Shown here piece after piece: positions 8,389 through 16,401 of a DNA stretch of 64,000 bases (position 1 is its first letter; each line of letters starts with the position of its first letter). A program made the position numbers and the translations under genes. The notes under the pieces were generated by a model. The model was not told where the DNA came from and did no database searches. It saw only the letters and a list, made by a program, of their open reading frames with translations. The DNA is from Verrucomicrobiia bacterium (lineage in GTDB: Bacteria; Verrucomicrobiota; Verrucomicrobiia; Limisphaerales; JAEYXS01). The stretch covers positions 186,001 to 250,000 of the forward strand of contig DASWYF010000002.1 of NCBI GenBank assembly GCA_036405135.1, written 5' to 3'.

Positions 8389-9441
8389 ATGATCATCAGC
8401 CGCACACCATTTCGTATCTCGTTCTTCGGCGGGGGCACGGATTATCCGCTGTGGTATCGCGAGCATGGCGGCGCGGTTTTGGGCGCTACGATCAACAAGT
8501 ATTGCTACCTGACGGTGCGCTATCTGCCGCCGTTCTTCGAGCACCGCATCCGCGTGGTGTATTCGAAGATTGAAGACTGCAAGACGATTGATGAGATCGT
8601 GCATCCTTCGGCGCGTGAGACGTTACGTTTTCTGGAACTGCATCGCGGAGTGGAAATCCACCATGATGGTGATTTGCCGGGGCGCAGCGGTATGGGCTCC
8701 AGTTCGGCGTTCACGGTGGGATTGTTGCACGCGTTGTATGCTTTGAAGGGTAGAATGGTCGGCAAGAAACAACTCGCCGAAGAGAGCATTAGAATCGAGC
8801 AAGAGATCTTGAAGGAGACGGTGGGTTCGCAAGACCAAGTGGCGGCGGCTTACGGTGGGTTCAATCAGATCACATTCAATCGCAATGACGAGTTCTCGGT
8901 GAAGCCGGTGACCTTGGCGACGGAGCGGTTGGTGGAGTTGAACAAGCATCTGCTGCTCTTCTACACGGGTATCAAACGCACGGCCTCGAGCGTGGCGTCG
9001 TCCTATGTGACGGACATGGGGAAGAAAACGGCGGTGCTGCATCGCATGCGTGAGATGGTGGATGAGAGCGCGGGGATCTTAAGCGGGAAAGGGGACTTGG
9101 ACCCGTTCGGCCATCTGCTTCATGAAGCGTGGCAGGCGAAACGGAGCTTGGGCGATAAGATATCCAATGACCGCGTGGACCAGCTTTATGTGGAAGCGCG
9201 GGAAGCGGGGGCTTTGGGCGGCAAGCTTTTGGGCGCAGGCGGGGGTGGTTTCCTGCTGCTCTTCGCGCCGCCGGAGACGCATGCGAAGATCCGGGAGAAG
9301 CTGTGCCGGCTCATCCATGTGCCGTTCGAGTTCGAGTTCTCGGGCAGCCAGATCATTTTCTTCGATCCGCAGGAAGATTTCTCAGAGCAGGAGAAGCATC
9401 GCTCGAGCCAGCAGATTGATGCGTTCGAGGAATTGACCTAA
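8389..9441 (+). CDS. hddA: D-glycero-alpha-D-manno-heptose-7-phosphate kinase (GHMP family)
   Basis: 350-residue GHMP kinase. Evidence: N-terminal RTPFRISFFGGGTDYP, the ATP loop PGRSGMGSSSAF (about residues 97-108) and the C-terminal motif KLLGAGGGGFLLL. The SFFGGGTDYP opening is typical of HddA, which phosphorylates sedoheptulose-derived D-glycero-D-manno-heptose 7-phosphate at C1 on the way to GDP-heptose. It starts four bases after the Nudix stop. With the guanylyltransferase upstream this makes the core of a GDP-D-glycero-alpha-D-manno-heptose pathway; gmhA and gmhB are not in the window. Confidence 0.85.
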   Translation: MIISRTPFRISFFGGGTDYPLWYREHGGAVLGATINKYCYLTVRYLPPFFEHRIRVVYSKIEDCKTIDEIVHPSARETLRFLELHRGVEIHHDGDLPGRSGMGSSSAFTVGLLHALYALKGRMVGKKQLAEESIRIEQEILKETVGSQDQVAAAYGGFNQITFNRNDEFSVKPVTLATERLVELNKHLLLFYTGIKRTASSVASSYVTDMGKKTAVLHRMREMVDESAGILSGKGDLDPFGHLLHEAWQAKRSLGDKISNDRVDQLYVEAREAGALGGKLLGAGGGGFLLLFAPPETHAKIREKLCRLIHVPFEFEFSGSQIIFFDPQEDFSEQEKHRSSQQIDAFEELT

Positions 9442-9481
9442 GGGAGGGGGACAGTTACGTTCACCGGACCGTTTTTAAGCG

Positions 9482-9499
9482 GCCAATCGTGAGATTGGC
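9482..9499. promoter_or_regulatory. Hairpin in the gap between hddA and the ThDP-enzyme genes
   Basis: Perfect 7-bp stem (GCCAATC/GATTGGC) with a 4-base loop in the only sizeable gap (102 bases) of the sugar run. No T-run follows, so it is not a standard terminator. It may be part of the leader of the second transcription unit; function unknown. Confidence 0.3.
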
Positions 9500-9543
9500 A
9501 GGCAAATTGCACTCTTTTACGGTGCGACAGAGACAGGTTGTTG

Positions 9544-10155
9544 ATGATTACGAAGCTGACGGCTGAAGAATTGGTCCAGTTTGAGACTGAGATCGCGAAT
9601 ACCTTCAATCAAGGTAAGATACGCGCTCCCATCCACTTATACTCGGGTAACGAGGAGAAAATGATCGAGATTTTCCGCGATGTGAAAGCGGACGATTGGG
9701 TCATGTGCTCTTGGCGCAGTCATTACCAATGTCTTCTCAAAGGCGTGCCGCCAGAGAAAGTGCGGGCGGAGATTCTCGCCGGTCACTCCATCACCTTGTG
9801 CTTCCCGGAGCAGCGTATCGTGTCCTCAGCCATCGTGGGTGGCATTGTGCCAATCGCGGTGGGTATCGCCATGGGCATCAAACGGCAGGGCGGCACGAAC
9901 ATGGTCCACTGCTTCATGGGCGAGATGACGGCGGAGACGGGTATCGCGCATGAATCGGTGAAGTATGCGATCAACCACGAATTGCCCATCCGGTTCATCG
10001 TGGAAGACAATGGCAAGTCCGTCTGCACGGACACGCGCGAGGCGTGGAACCAGAAGGTGCTGAGCTACGAGACGCCGACGCATCCCTCCATCATCTCTTA
10101 CAAATATCAAACGAAGTATCCGCATGCCGGTGCAGGTGTCCGCGTGCAATTCTAA
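9544..10155 (+). CDS. ThDP-dependent E1 alpha-like subunit (PP domain only)
   Basis: 203 residues, against about 330-360 for E1 alpha subunits of 2-oxoacid dehydrogenases. It contains the ThDP pyrophosphate/Mg domain: FPEQRIVSSAIVGGIVPIAV aligns with the E1 alpha FLGGHGIVGAGIPLA region, and FMGEMTAETGIAHES then VEDN correspond to the GDG...NN motif, with GDG changed to GEM (126-128) and Asn156 kept. Phosphorylation-loop residues and the C-terminal region are absent. Start taken as ATG 9544 rather than the two preceding TTG codons. Eleven bases before its partner. Not part of a dehydrogenase complex here, since no E2 or E3 is nearby. Substrate unknown. Confidence 0.78.
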   Translation: MITKLTAEELVQFETEIANTFNQGKIRAPIHLYSGNEEKMIEIFRDVKADDWVMCSWRSHYQCLLKGVPPEKVRAEILAGHSITLCFPEQRIVSSAIVGGIVPIAVGIAMGIKRQGGTNMVHCFMGEMTAETGIAHESVKYAINHELPIRFIVEDNGKSVCTDTREAWNQKVLSYETPTHPSIISYKYQTKYPHAGAGVRVQF

Positions 10156-10166
10156 GCGAGCCAAGT

Positions 10167-10703
10167 ATGAAATATTTTGACGAATTGAGCCGCTCGATGG
10201 AAATGCTGGGACGCGATCCCCGCACGATTTTCATGGGCCAGGCGGTGGCTTGCCCCGGAACGGGCATGACGAACACGCTGAAGAACGTGCCGCGTGAAAA
10301 GTTGCTGGAATTGCCTGTCGCCGAAGAGATGCAGATGGGCATGTCCACGGGCATGGCACTCTCGGGCCTCGTGCCAGTGAGCATCTATCCGCGCTGGAAC
10401 TTCCTGTTGCTGGCGGTGAACCAGATCGTGGGTCACCTCGATAAGATGTCCGCAATGTCTGACGGCGGATATAAGCCGAAGGTTATCATCCGCACCGGAA
10501 TTGGCTCGGAGCGTCCGCTGCATCCACAGTTCCAGCACGTCGGTGATTTCACGGAAGCGTTCAAGCTGATGTGCACGACGATTGAGGTCATCCGTCTGGA
10601 TGAGCCGCAGGATATTTATCCCGCTTACGAGAAGGCGCTGAACCGTACGGACGGCCGCAGCACGTTGATCGTGGAATACGGCGATTACTACAACGAGAAA
10701 TAA
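10167..10703 (+). CDS. ThDP-dependent E1 beta-like subunit (Pyr domain only)
   Basis: 178 residues, about half of a normal E1 beta (325). It is the pyrimidine-binding domain: LPVAEEMQMGMSTGMALSG matches the conserved PI-E-x-G-x-A-x-GAA block, with Glu53 as the residue expected to activate ThDP, followed by YPRWNFLLLAVNQIVGHLDK and RPLHPQFQHVGDFTEAF. The whole transketolase C-terminal domain that normally follows is missing, and the next gene starts 12 bases after the stop, so this is not a frameshift artefact within the visible DNA. The start is the ATG at 10167. With the upstream gene it should form an alpha2beta2 ThDP enzyme of unknown substrate; carboligation onto a sugar is my guess. Confidence 0.78.
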   Translation: MKYFDELSRSMEMLGRDPRTIFMGQAVACPGTGMTNTLKNVPREKLLELPVAEEMQMGMSTGMALSGLVPVSIYPRWNFLLLAVNQIVGHLDKMSAMSDGGYKPKVIIRTGIGSERPLHPQFQHVGDFTEAFKLMCTTIEVIRLDEPQDIYPAYEKALNRTDGRSTLIVEYGDYYNEK

Positions 10704-10715
10704 GGGTTATCCACT

Positions 10716-11897
10716 GTGACTGTGCCGAATCTCAAATGGCCGTTGATGGCCAATAACATTCCCCGCAGCGACCTCGACACGCTGATCAAGTTCCTGCAAC
10801 AGGATGATCCGATCCTGACGCAATCCACGAACGTCCGCGCCTTCGAGAAAGAATGGTCCGAGTGGCTCGGCTGTAAGTACAGCGTGTTCGTGAATTCCGG
10901 CGCCTCGGCGAACGGCATCACGATGGCGGCCTTGCGCGAACTCTATGGTCCGGGCGAGGTCATCGTGCCGACGCTCACGTGGGTTTCGGACATCGCGTCT
11001 GTATTGCAAGCGGGTCTGACGCCGGTATTCGTGGACATCGATAACAGCCACTTGGGCATGGCCACGGAAGAGATCTTGCGCAAGATCACGCCGAACACGC
11101 GTGCGGTGTTCTTGACGTATGTGCTCGGTTACAACGCGCTGAATCAACGCCTGCTCGATGAGTTGCAGAAGCGGAACATCCCACTCATCGAAGACGTCTG
11201 TGAATCTCACGGTGCGACGTTCAAGGGCAAGAAGCTGGGCAGCTACGGCTTCGCGTCCAACTTCTCGTTCTACTACGCGCATCACATGAGCACCATTGAA
11301 GGTGGCATGATCTGCATGGACGATGCGAAGTTCTATGAGGCAGTTCGCATGTTCCGTTCCCACGGCATGGTGCGCGAGGTGCCTTCGGACGCGGTGAAGG
11401 AAGAATATAAGGCGAAGTTCCCGGACCTGAACCCGGACTTCATCTTCGCCTATCCCGCCTACAACATGCGCAGCACGGAGCTGAACGCGGTGCTGGGCCG
11501 CGAGCAGCTCAAGCGCTTGGATGCGAACAACGTCATCCGCAGCGAAAACCTGCAACTGTTCCTGAAAGGTTTGGACTCCACGAAGTATTGGACGGAGTTC
11601 GATTGCGAAGGCAGCAGCAACTACGCGTTCACACTGGTCATCCGCAAGGCGGATCCGGAATTCCGTGATCGCTTGGAGAAGGCTCTGCGTGCCGCCGGTG
11701 TGGAGTTCCGTCGAGGCACTTCGGGTGGTGGCAATCAATTGCGCCAGCCGTATTTGCGCCGCATCTTCGGTGATGAATTTGAGAAGTATCCGAACGTGAA
11801 CCACGTTCACTTCTACGGTTATTACATCGGCAATTATCCGGACCTTGACCGCAGCAAGATCGCGCAATTGTGCGAGCTACTGAACAATTTGAAGTAA
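10716..11897 (+). CDS. ColD-like PLP-dependent sugar 3-dehydratase (DegT/DnrJ/EryC1/StrS fold)
   Basis: 393-residue fold-type I PLP protein of the sugar aminotransferase family. The lysine that binds PLP in aminotransferases is replaced: the segment SFYYAHHMSTIEGG puts His189 at that place. The same change defines ColD (GDP-4-keto-6-deoxymannose 3-dehydratase) and RfbH/E1, which remove the C3 hydroxyl instead of transaminating. PLP contacts remain visible in NSGASANG (60-67) and IEDVCESHG (Asp160). GTG start at 10716. ColD uses GDP sugars, matching the GDP-heptose genes upstream. The dehydratase call is well supported by the motif; the substrate is inferred. A plain aminotransferase is unlikely without the Lys. 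Confidence 0.8.
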   Translation: MTVPNLKWPLMANNIPRSDLDTLIKFLQQDDPILTQSTNVRAFEKEWSEWLGCKYSVFVNSGASANGITMAALRELYGPGEVIVPTLTWVSDIASVLQAGLTPVFVDIDNSHLGMATEEILRKITPNTRAVFLTYVLGYNALNQRLLDELQKRNIPLIEDVCESHGATFKGKKLGSYGFASNFSFYYAHHMSTIEGGMICMDDAKFYEAVRMFRSHGMVREVPSDAVKEEYKAKFPDLNPDFIFAYPAYNMRSTELNAVLGREQLKRLDANNVIRSENLQLFLKGLDSTKYWTEFDCEGSSNYAFTLVIRKADPEFRDRLEKALRAAGVEFRRGTSGGGNQLRQPYLRRIFGDEFEKYPNVNHVHFYGYYIGNYPDLDRSKIAQLCELLNNLK

Positions 11898-11899
11898 GT

Positions 11900-13441
11900 A
11901 TGAATCGCCCGCTAGATGCACTGTTCGTCAATGCCGACTCCGCGGCTACAGCCTATCAGGAGTTGAGCAAGGACTTCTCGGCCATCGAACCGCCGACCTG
12001 GGCGCTGTTACTCGCGCAGAGCTGCCGGGCAAAGGGCTACGGCGTAGCCATCCTCGATTGCGGCGCGGAGCGCCTGAGCGAAGAAGCGTCGGCCAAGCGC
12101 ATTGATGAAGCGAAGGCGCGTTTGGTGTGTTTCGTGGTTTACGGGCAGAACCCGAACTCGGGCACGACGAACATGATCGGTGCCACGGCGCTCGCCCGCA
12201 AGGTGAAGCAGTTGAACCCGGAGGCGATCACCTGCTTCGTGGGGTCGCATACCAGTGCGTTGCCGATGGAGGTGTTGAGCTTCGATTGCATCGATCTCAT
12301 CTTGTTGAATGAAGGTGTGTATGCCTTGCACAATTTGTTGAAGACGGACCTGAAGACCGGCTTGGACAAGGTGAAAGGCATCGGCCATAAGACGGGTGGC
12401 ATCCCGCAGTTGAATCCGCCGGAGATTGTGGTGCCGCATGACCGGATGGATATCGACCTGCCGGGTTACGCGTGGGATCTGCTGCCGTATAAGAGCAGCC
12501 CGCTGGACCTGTATCGCGCGCACTTCTGGCACGCGGAGTTCAATCACAATCTGCGCACGCCGTTCGCGGCGATGTACACGTCGCTGGGCTGCAAGTTCAA
12601 GTGCGACTTCTGCATGATCAACATCGTGAACCGCGTGGATAACGCGGACGGTGTGGCCTCGGCAAACTCGCCGAACATGCGCTTCTGGTCGCCCGATTTC
12701 ATTCTGAAGGAATTCGACAAGCTCGCGGGTTACGGCGTGGAGACGATCCGCCTTTCGGACGAGATGTTTTTCCTGAACAAGAATTACTACGAGCCGTTGT
12801 TGAAGGGGATTTTGGATCGCGGGCACAAGTTTCGCATGTGGTCTTACTCGCGCATCGATACGGTGCGTCAGCAGTATCTTGACCTGTTCCAGAAGGCAGG
12901 TATCGGCTGGCTGGCGCTCGGTGTGGAAGCGGCGAGCCAGGTGATCCGTAGTGAAGTCTCGAAGGGTTCCTTCCAGGAAGTGAATATCCGTGAGGTGTGC
13001 AAGACCATCCGTGGCTCAGGCATCAACATCATCTCGAATTACATCTACGGTTTCCCAGATGACACGATCGCGACGATGCAGCAGACGCTTGATCTCGCGC
13101 TCGAATTGAACACGGAGATGGTGAACATGTATCCGTGCCAGGCGTTGCCGGGCAGTCCGTTGTATTACACGGCCAAGGCGAACAAGTGGCCGTTGCCAGA
13201 CTCGTATTCGGGCTACGCGTTCCTCTCGTATGACAGCCAGCCGTTGCCCACGAAGCATTGCACGGCGGCGGAGGTGCTGAAATTCCGCGACGAAGCGTGG
13301 CACAAGTATTTCGCACACCAACCTTTCCTCGACCTGGTGCAGCGGAAATTCGGCGAGCAGCAGCGCAAGAACGTGGAAGCCATGGCCAGCATCAAGCTGC
13401 GTCGCAAGCTGCTCGGCGATCCTGCTCCGGTGAAGAAGTAA
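11900..13441 (+). CDS. B12-binding-type radical SAM protein
   Basis: 513-residue radical SAM enzyme. The cluster motif CKFKCDFC (Cys231, Cys235, Cys238) follows an N-terminal Rossmann-like domain of the B12-binding type (LALLLAQSCRAKGYGVAILD region, then CFVGSHTSALP). The cobalamin histidine motif DxHxxG is not visible, so it may be a base-off or cobalamin-free member. Typical later motifs are present (LGVEAASQVIRSEVSKG, YIYGFPDD). It starts two bases after the dehydratase stop, as part of the same unit. Related proteins act in surface-sugar, lipid and natural-product loci as methylases or cyclases; the reaction here cannot be named. Confidence 0.85.
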   Translation: MNRPLDALFVNADSAATAYQELSKDFSAIEPPTWALLLAQSCRAKGYGVAILDCGAERLSEEASAKRIDEAKARLVCFVVYGQNPNSGTTNMIGATALARKVKQLNPEAITCFVGSHTSALPMEVLSFDCIDLILLNEGVYALHNLLKTDLKTGLDKVKGIGHKTGGIPQLNPPEIVVPHDRMDIDLPGYAWDLLPYKSSPLDLYRAHFWHAEFNHNLRTPFAAMYTSLGCKFKCDFCMINIVNRVDNADGVASANSPNMRFWSPDFILKEFDKLAGYGVETIRLSDEMFFLNKNYYEPLLKGILDRGHKFRMWSYSRIDTVRQQYLDLFQKAGIGWLALGVEAASQVIRSEVSKGSFQEVNIREVCKTIRGSGINIISNYIYGFPDDTIATMQQTLDLALELNTEMVNMYPCQALPGSPLYYTAKANKWPLPDSYSGYAFLSYDSQPLPTKHCTAAEVLKFRDEAWHKYFAHQPFLDLVQRKFGEQQRKNVEAMASIKLRRKLLGDPAPVKK

Positions 13442-13451
13442 GCAAGCTGGT

Positions 13452-14228
13452 ATGGCCAAGATCAGTCTCATCCTCGTCTCGCACAACAAGCCGAAGTATG
13501 TGCGCGAGGCGATTGATGGCGTGCTGAAACAGACGTTTCAGGATTGGGAGATGATTTTGGTGGATAGCGGTGTGCTCTTGAATCAAGGTTTTTTCAAGGG
13601 GTTGAATGATCCCCGTATCACCATCATTCCGTCCGGTGAAACGAAGGAGATGGTGAAGACGCACAACATGGCGTCGTGGTGCTTCAATCAGGTCATCAAT
13701 GCAGGACGTTGCTCGGGAGAGCTGCTCTTCTATCTTTGCGATGATGATGTGCTGTATCCGAACGCCTTCGAGGTGGTTTGGAATTATTACATCCAGAACA
13801 ATCGCGAACCGCAGGCGATGTATGCGTCACAAGACATCGGTGTGACCGATGCGCAGGGCGTTACGAAAATCGTGGGCCAACGTCGGGCAGATAAACCAGC
13901 GGGCAAGTTTTGCAAGGGGCGCAAGCTGGATGGACAGGTGGATTACCTGCAGTTCTATCACACGATGGCCTTACTTAAGAAGGTCGCGGAAGCGCAGGGG
14001 AACACGCTCTATCACCCGGAAGACAAGCGGCTGGGACATCACGCGGACGGTGTGTTCATGGAAAAGTTGGGCAAACTCACGAAGGTGCACAACATCGATG
14101 TGATCATCAGCATGAACCGCCGCACGGTGGATAGCGTGAACATACCGCACAGCGATTCGTTCTTCGTGAAGCTCAAGCACAAGGTTCGTTGCAATTACAA
14201 CGACCTGATGGTGAAGCTGGGGCTGTGA
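13452..14228 (+). CDS. Family 2 glycosyltransferase
   Basis: 258-residue GT-A fold transferase. N-terminal ISLILVSHNKPKYVREAIDG and QTFQDWEMILVDSG are the nucleotide-binding part, and the acidic metal motif LCDDDVLYPN is near residue 97. Short, cytosolic, with no membrane segments. Last plus-strand gene of the sugar run, 10 bases after the radical SAM gene and converging on the methyltransferase. Donor and acceptor are unknown; it probably adds a residue to the glycan built from the sugars made upstream. Confidence 0.85.
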   Translation: MAKISLILVSHNKPKYVREAIDGVLKQTFQDWEMILVDSGVLLNQGFFKGLNDPRITIIPSGETKEMVKTHNMASWCFNQVINAGRCSGELLFYLCDDDVLYPNAFEVVWNYYIQNNREPQAMYASQDIGVTDAQGVTKIVGQRRADKPAGKFCKGRKLDGQVDYLQFYHTMALLKKVAEAQGNTLYHPEDKRLGHHADGVFMEKLGKLTKVHNIDVIISMNRRTVDSVNIPHSDSFFVKLKHKVRCNYNDLMVKLGL

Positions 14229-14234
14229 TCGGGC

Positions 14235-15068
14235 CTATTTACCCGGAACCTTCTTCAGCACGAAGAGATCTTGCAGATAAGGATGCTTGCCACCCGTCAC
14301 GGAACCTTCGATGTGAGCGAGGATTTCAAAGCGCCCCGCCAGCAGATTGCGGTGTGCCTCTGTGGTCACGCCGATGGCCTTTTCAGGGCATGAAGGATTG
14401 CTTGTGAACCATCCCGGGGTAAGGGCGTGCGTGAAGTTATACGTTTCGTTCTCATTCACGTAATCGCGAACGATGTGGAACGTGATGATCGCGTGGCCAT
14501 CATCCGCCAGCACTTCATACACCTTATCCATGTAGCGCTCGGCATCCTTCTGTTGCAGATGCGTGAACACGGAGACAGAGATCAACATGTCCTGTGATTT
14601 CGGAGCGATCGGCCAGTCGATGCCGTCATTCATCTTCTGCGTCGTGTCGCCTTGCGGGTAATAAGGATTCTGATCTTTCGTCAGATAGAAGCTGCAATTT
14701 GGCAGATCACCATGAGTCGCTTTGGCGGCTTCGATGGAAGTCTTGTCCGTATCCACGCCGAGGAAGCTGCCGCCGTTCTTGATGAAGTGGTGGCAGATGG
14801 GGGCCTGATTGCCCATGCCGCAGCCGAAGTCGAAAATCTTCGGATTCGGTTTCTTCAGGTAGAGGCTGTAGAGCGCGCAGAAGAAACCTTGGTTCACGAT
14901 CCAGCCTGCATAGCTGGAGTACGTGGCTGGGGTAAAGCTCGCATTCGGGATGTGGTCGATCCAGAAACGCGTCTCGCGCCAGGAGGCCATTTTGTCAAAC
15001 CACCGCCAGATGAAAGAGAGAGGGAAATAGATCGCGTAGAAACCGTAGATGAGAATTTTGCGGAACAT
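14235..15068 (-). CDS. SAM-dependent methyltransferase (class I)
   Basis: 277 residues with motif I IFDFGCGMGNQAP and the acidic loop FLGVDTDKTS, then MLISVSVFTHLQQ and DDGHAIITFH as motifs IV to V. The N-terminus (ILIYGFYAIYFPLSFIW) is hydrophobic, suggesting membrane attachment. It faces the GT2 gene with a 6-base gap and belongs to the same surface-sugar island on the other strand. It probably methylates a sugar; the acceptor is unknown. Confidence 0.8.
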   Translation of the reverse strand: MFRKILIYGFYAIYFPLSFIWRWFDKMASWRETRFWIDHIPNASFTPATYSSYAGWIVNQGFFCALYSLYLKKPNPKIFDFGCGMGNQAPICHHFIKNGGSFLGVDTDKTSIEAAKATHGDLPNCSFYLTKDQNPYYPQGDTTQKMNDGIDWPIAPKSQDMLISVSVFTHLQQKDAERYMDKVYEVLADDGHAIITFHIVRDYVNENETYNFTHALTPGWFTSNPSCPEKAIGVTTEAHRNLLAGRFEILAHIEGSVTGGKHPYLQDLFVLKKVPGK

Positions 15069-15152
15069 AACGTATGCGATCTAGCTGTTGTCGTTCAAAA
15101 ATATGTTTGCGCGGTAGATTCAGGGGATTTCACGCCGGGGGCAATAGCAAAA

Positions 15153-16205
15153 CTAACGCGCGGTGACCTTCGGCGCGCCATATTGGAGCATCCGGGTGAA
15201 TTCATCCCAGCGATTCAGGCGTAGGCGGAAAAGGCTGAGCATCTCGAAATCACTACGACGGCGAAAGCCTTTGATCTGATCACGCGCCTGTCGCACATGA
15301 CCACGCATCCGCCACGCATCGCGGATAGCCTCCCAATAGGAACGTTTTACGAACGACCAGCGTTTCACGATGACTAAGGCGGCAAAGGCTTCCAGGAAGA
15401 GCAGGCCAAATTGTAGCAAGAGAGCGAGGAATAGCACGCCTTTAGCATTCTTCCAGATCGTCAGGAACGCGTTTCGGTTGGCGTAATAGCGTTTGGAATC
15501 GCTGGTGCGGAACTCCACCACATTGCCGCCGCCAGCGGGATTCACATTCGCTGCGCCGCGATGATGCACGATGGCTTGCGGCACGGTGATGACGCGATGC
15601 CCGGCGATCCACGTGCGCCAAGAAAGATCCAGTTCCTCCGCATACATGAAAAACTCTTTATCGAAGCCGCCCACCTGCTCGAACACGTCTTTCCGGATGA
15701 GATAGGAGCAGCCTTCCGGCATGAGTATTTCGCTCACGCGATCCACTTGCTTGCGATCCGTGGCGAGGCCGAAGATGTCGAAGCCTAACGCGCCTGCAGA
15801 CTGGAACGTGTTGTCATCGTAGTTCAACACGAGAGGGGTGGCAGCAGCGGCTTGCTCGCGCTCCACGCAATCCAGCAGCTTCTCCATACAATCCGGTTCC
15901 AGCCACGCATCGTTGTTCAAGAAGAAGAGAAATTTTCCCAGAGCACGTTTGGCGGGGCGATTGTTACCTTCGGCGAAACCAAGGTTCGCGCCGTTCTGCA
16001 GGAAGTAGCCGGTCGTCCAGCCCTTCATCAACTCCTCGGCCTGCTTGTCGGAGCCATCGGTGGACGTGTTATCCGCCATGATGACTTCGATGTCGTTGAA
16101 AATAGTCTGTGATTTCAGCGAGTCGACACAGCGTTGCAGCCATTGCTTGCCGTTGTAATTCAGCACGATGATCGTGACGCGGGGAGGAGTGCTGAAATTT
16201 AGCAT
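15153..16205 (-). CDS. Family 2 glycosyltransferase (rhamnosyltransferase-like)
   Basis: 350 residues. GT2 features: VTIIVLNYNGKQWLQRCV, VIMADNTSTDGS, the WbbL-type NLGFAEGNNRPAKRA and the metal site FFLNNDAWLEPD, then FFMYAEELDLSWR near residue 205. A C-terminal hydrophobic stretch (VLFLALLLQFGLLFLEAFAALV) followed by a basic tail suggests membrane anchoring. The architecture resembles rhamnosyltransferases of O-antigen loci. The start is the ATG at 16205 and repeats lie just upstream. Confidence 0.85.
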   Translation of the reverse strand: MLNFSTPPRVTIIVLNYNGKQWLQRCVDSLKSQTIFNDIEVIMADNTSTDGSDKQAEELMKGWTTGYFLQNGANLGFAEGNNRPAKRALGKFLFFLNNDAWLEPDCMEKLLDCVEREQAAAATPLVLNYDDNTFQSAGALGFDIFGLATDRKQVDRVSEILMPEGCSYLIRKDVFEQVGGFDKEFFMYAEELDLSWRTWIAGHRVITVPQAIVHHRGAANVNPAGGGNVVEFRTSDSKRYYANRNAFLTIWKNAKGVLFLALLLQFGLLFLEAFAALVIVKRWSFVKRSYWEAIRDAWRMRGHVRQARDQIKGFRRRSDFEMLSLFRLRLNRWDEFTRMLQYGAPKVTAR

Positions 16206-16256
16206 GCACTGATCTCCTGCGGAAATTGTGAAGCTATGGAAGACGGCGAAAGACTA

Positions 16257-16384
16257 CCCACCTTCTCCTCTCGGAGGGGAGAAGGATTGAGGATGAGGGG
16301 TGCCCGGTTGGAATGGCGTTCGAGTTCCGGAAAATGACCGGCACCCCTCACCCCGGCCCTCTCCCCTCCGAGGGGAGAGGGTGA
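16257..16384. repeat. Head-to-head pair of palindromic CCCTCTCCCC elements
   Basis: Two copies of the dispersed palindrome in inverted orientation: 16257-16303 (CCTTCTCCTCTCGGAGGGGA...GAGGGGTGCC) and 16341-16384 (GGCACCCCTCACCCCGGCCC...). Each has its own hairpin, and the GAGGGGTGCC/GGCACCCCTC ends are complementary, so the 128-base unit can fold as one long structure. It fills the gap between two glycosyltransferase genes. Confidence 0.8.
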
Positions 16385-16401
16385 TAAGAGTCTAAAGTTG
16401 C

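Noticed and set aside
9544-10703. Pyruvate or branched-chain 2-oxoacid dehydrogenase E1
   Set aside because: No E2 or E3 genes, subunits are half length, and the context is a surface-sugar locus.
10707-11867. 386-residue minus-strand open frame over the ColD-like gene
   Set aside because: Antisense shadow; the plus-strand gene has clear PLP-family motifs.
10716-11897. Plain sugar aminotransferase
   Set aside because: The active-site Lys is replaced by His in SFYYAHHMSTIEGG.
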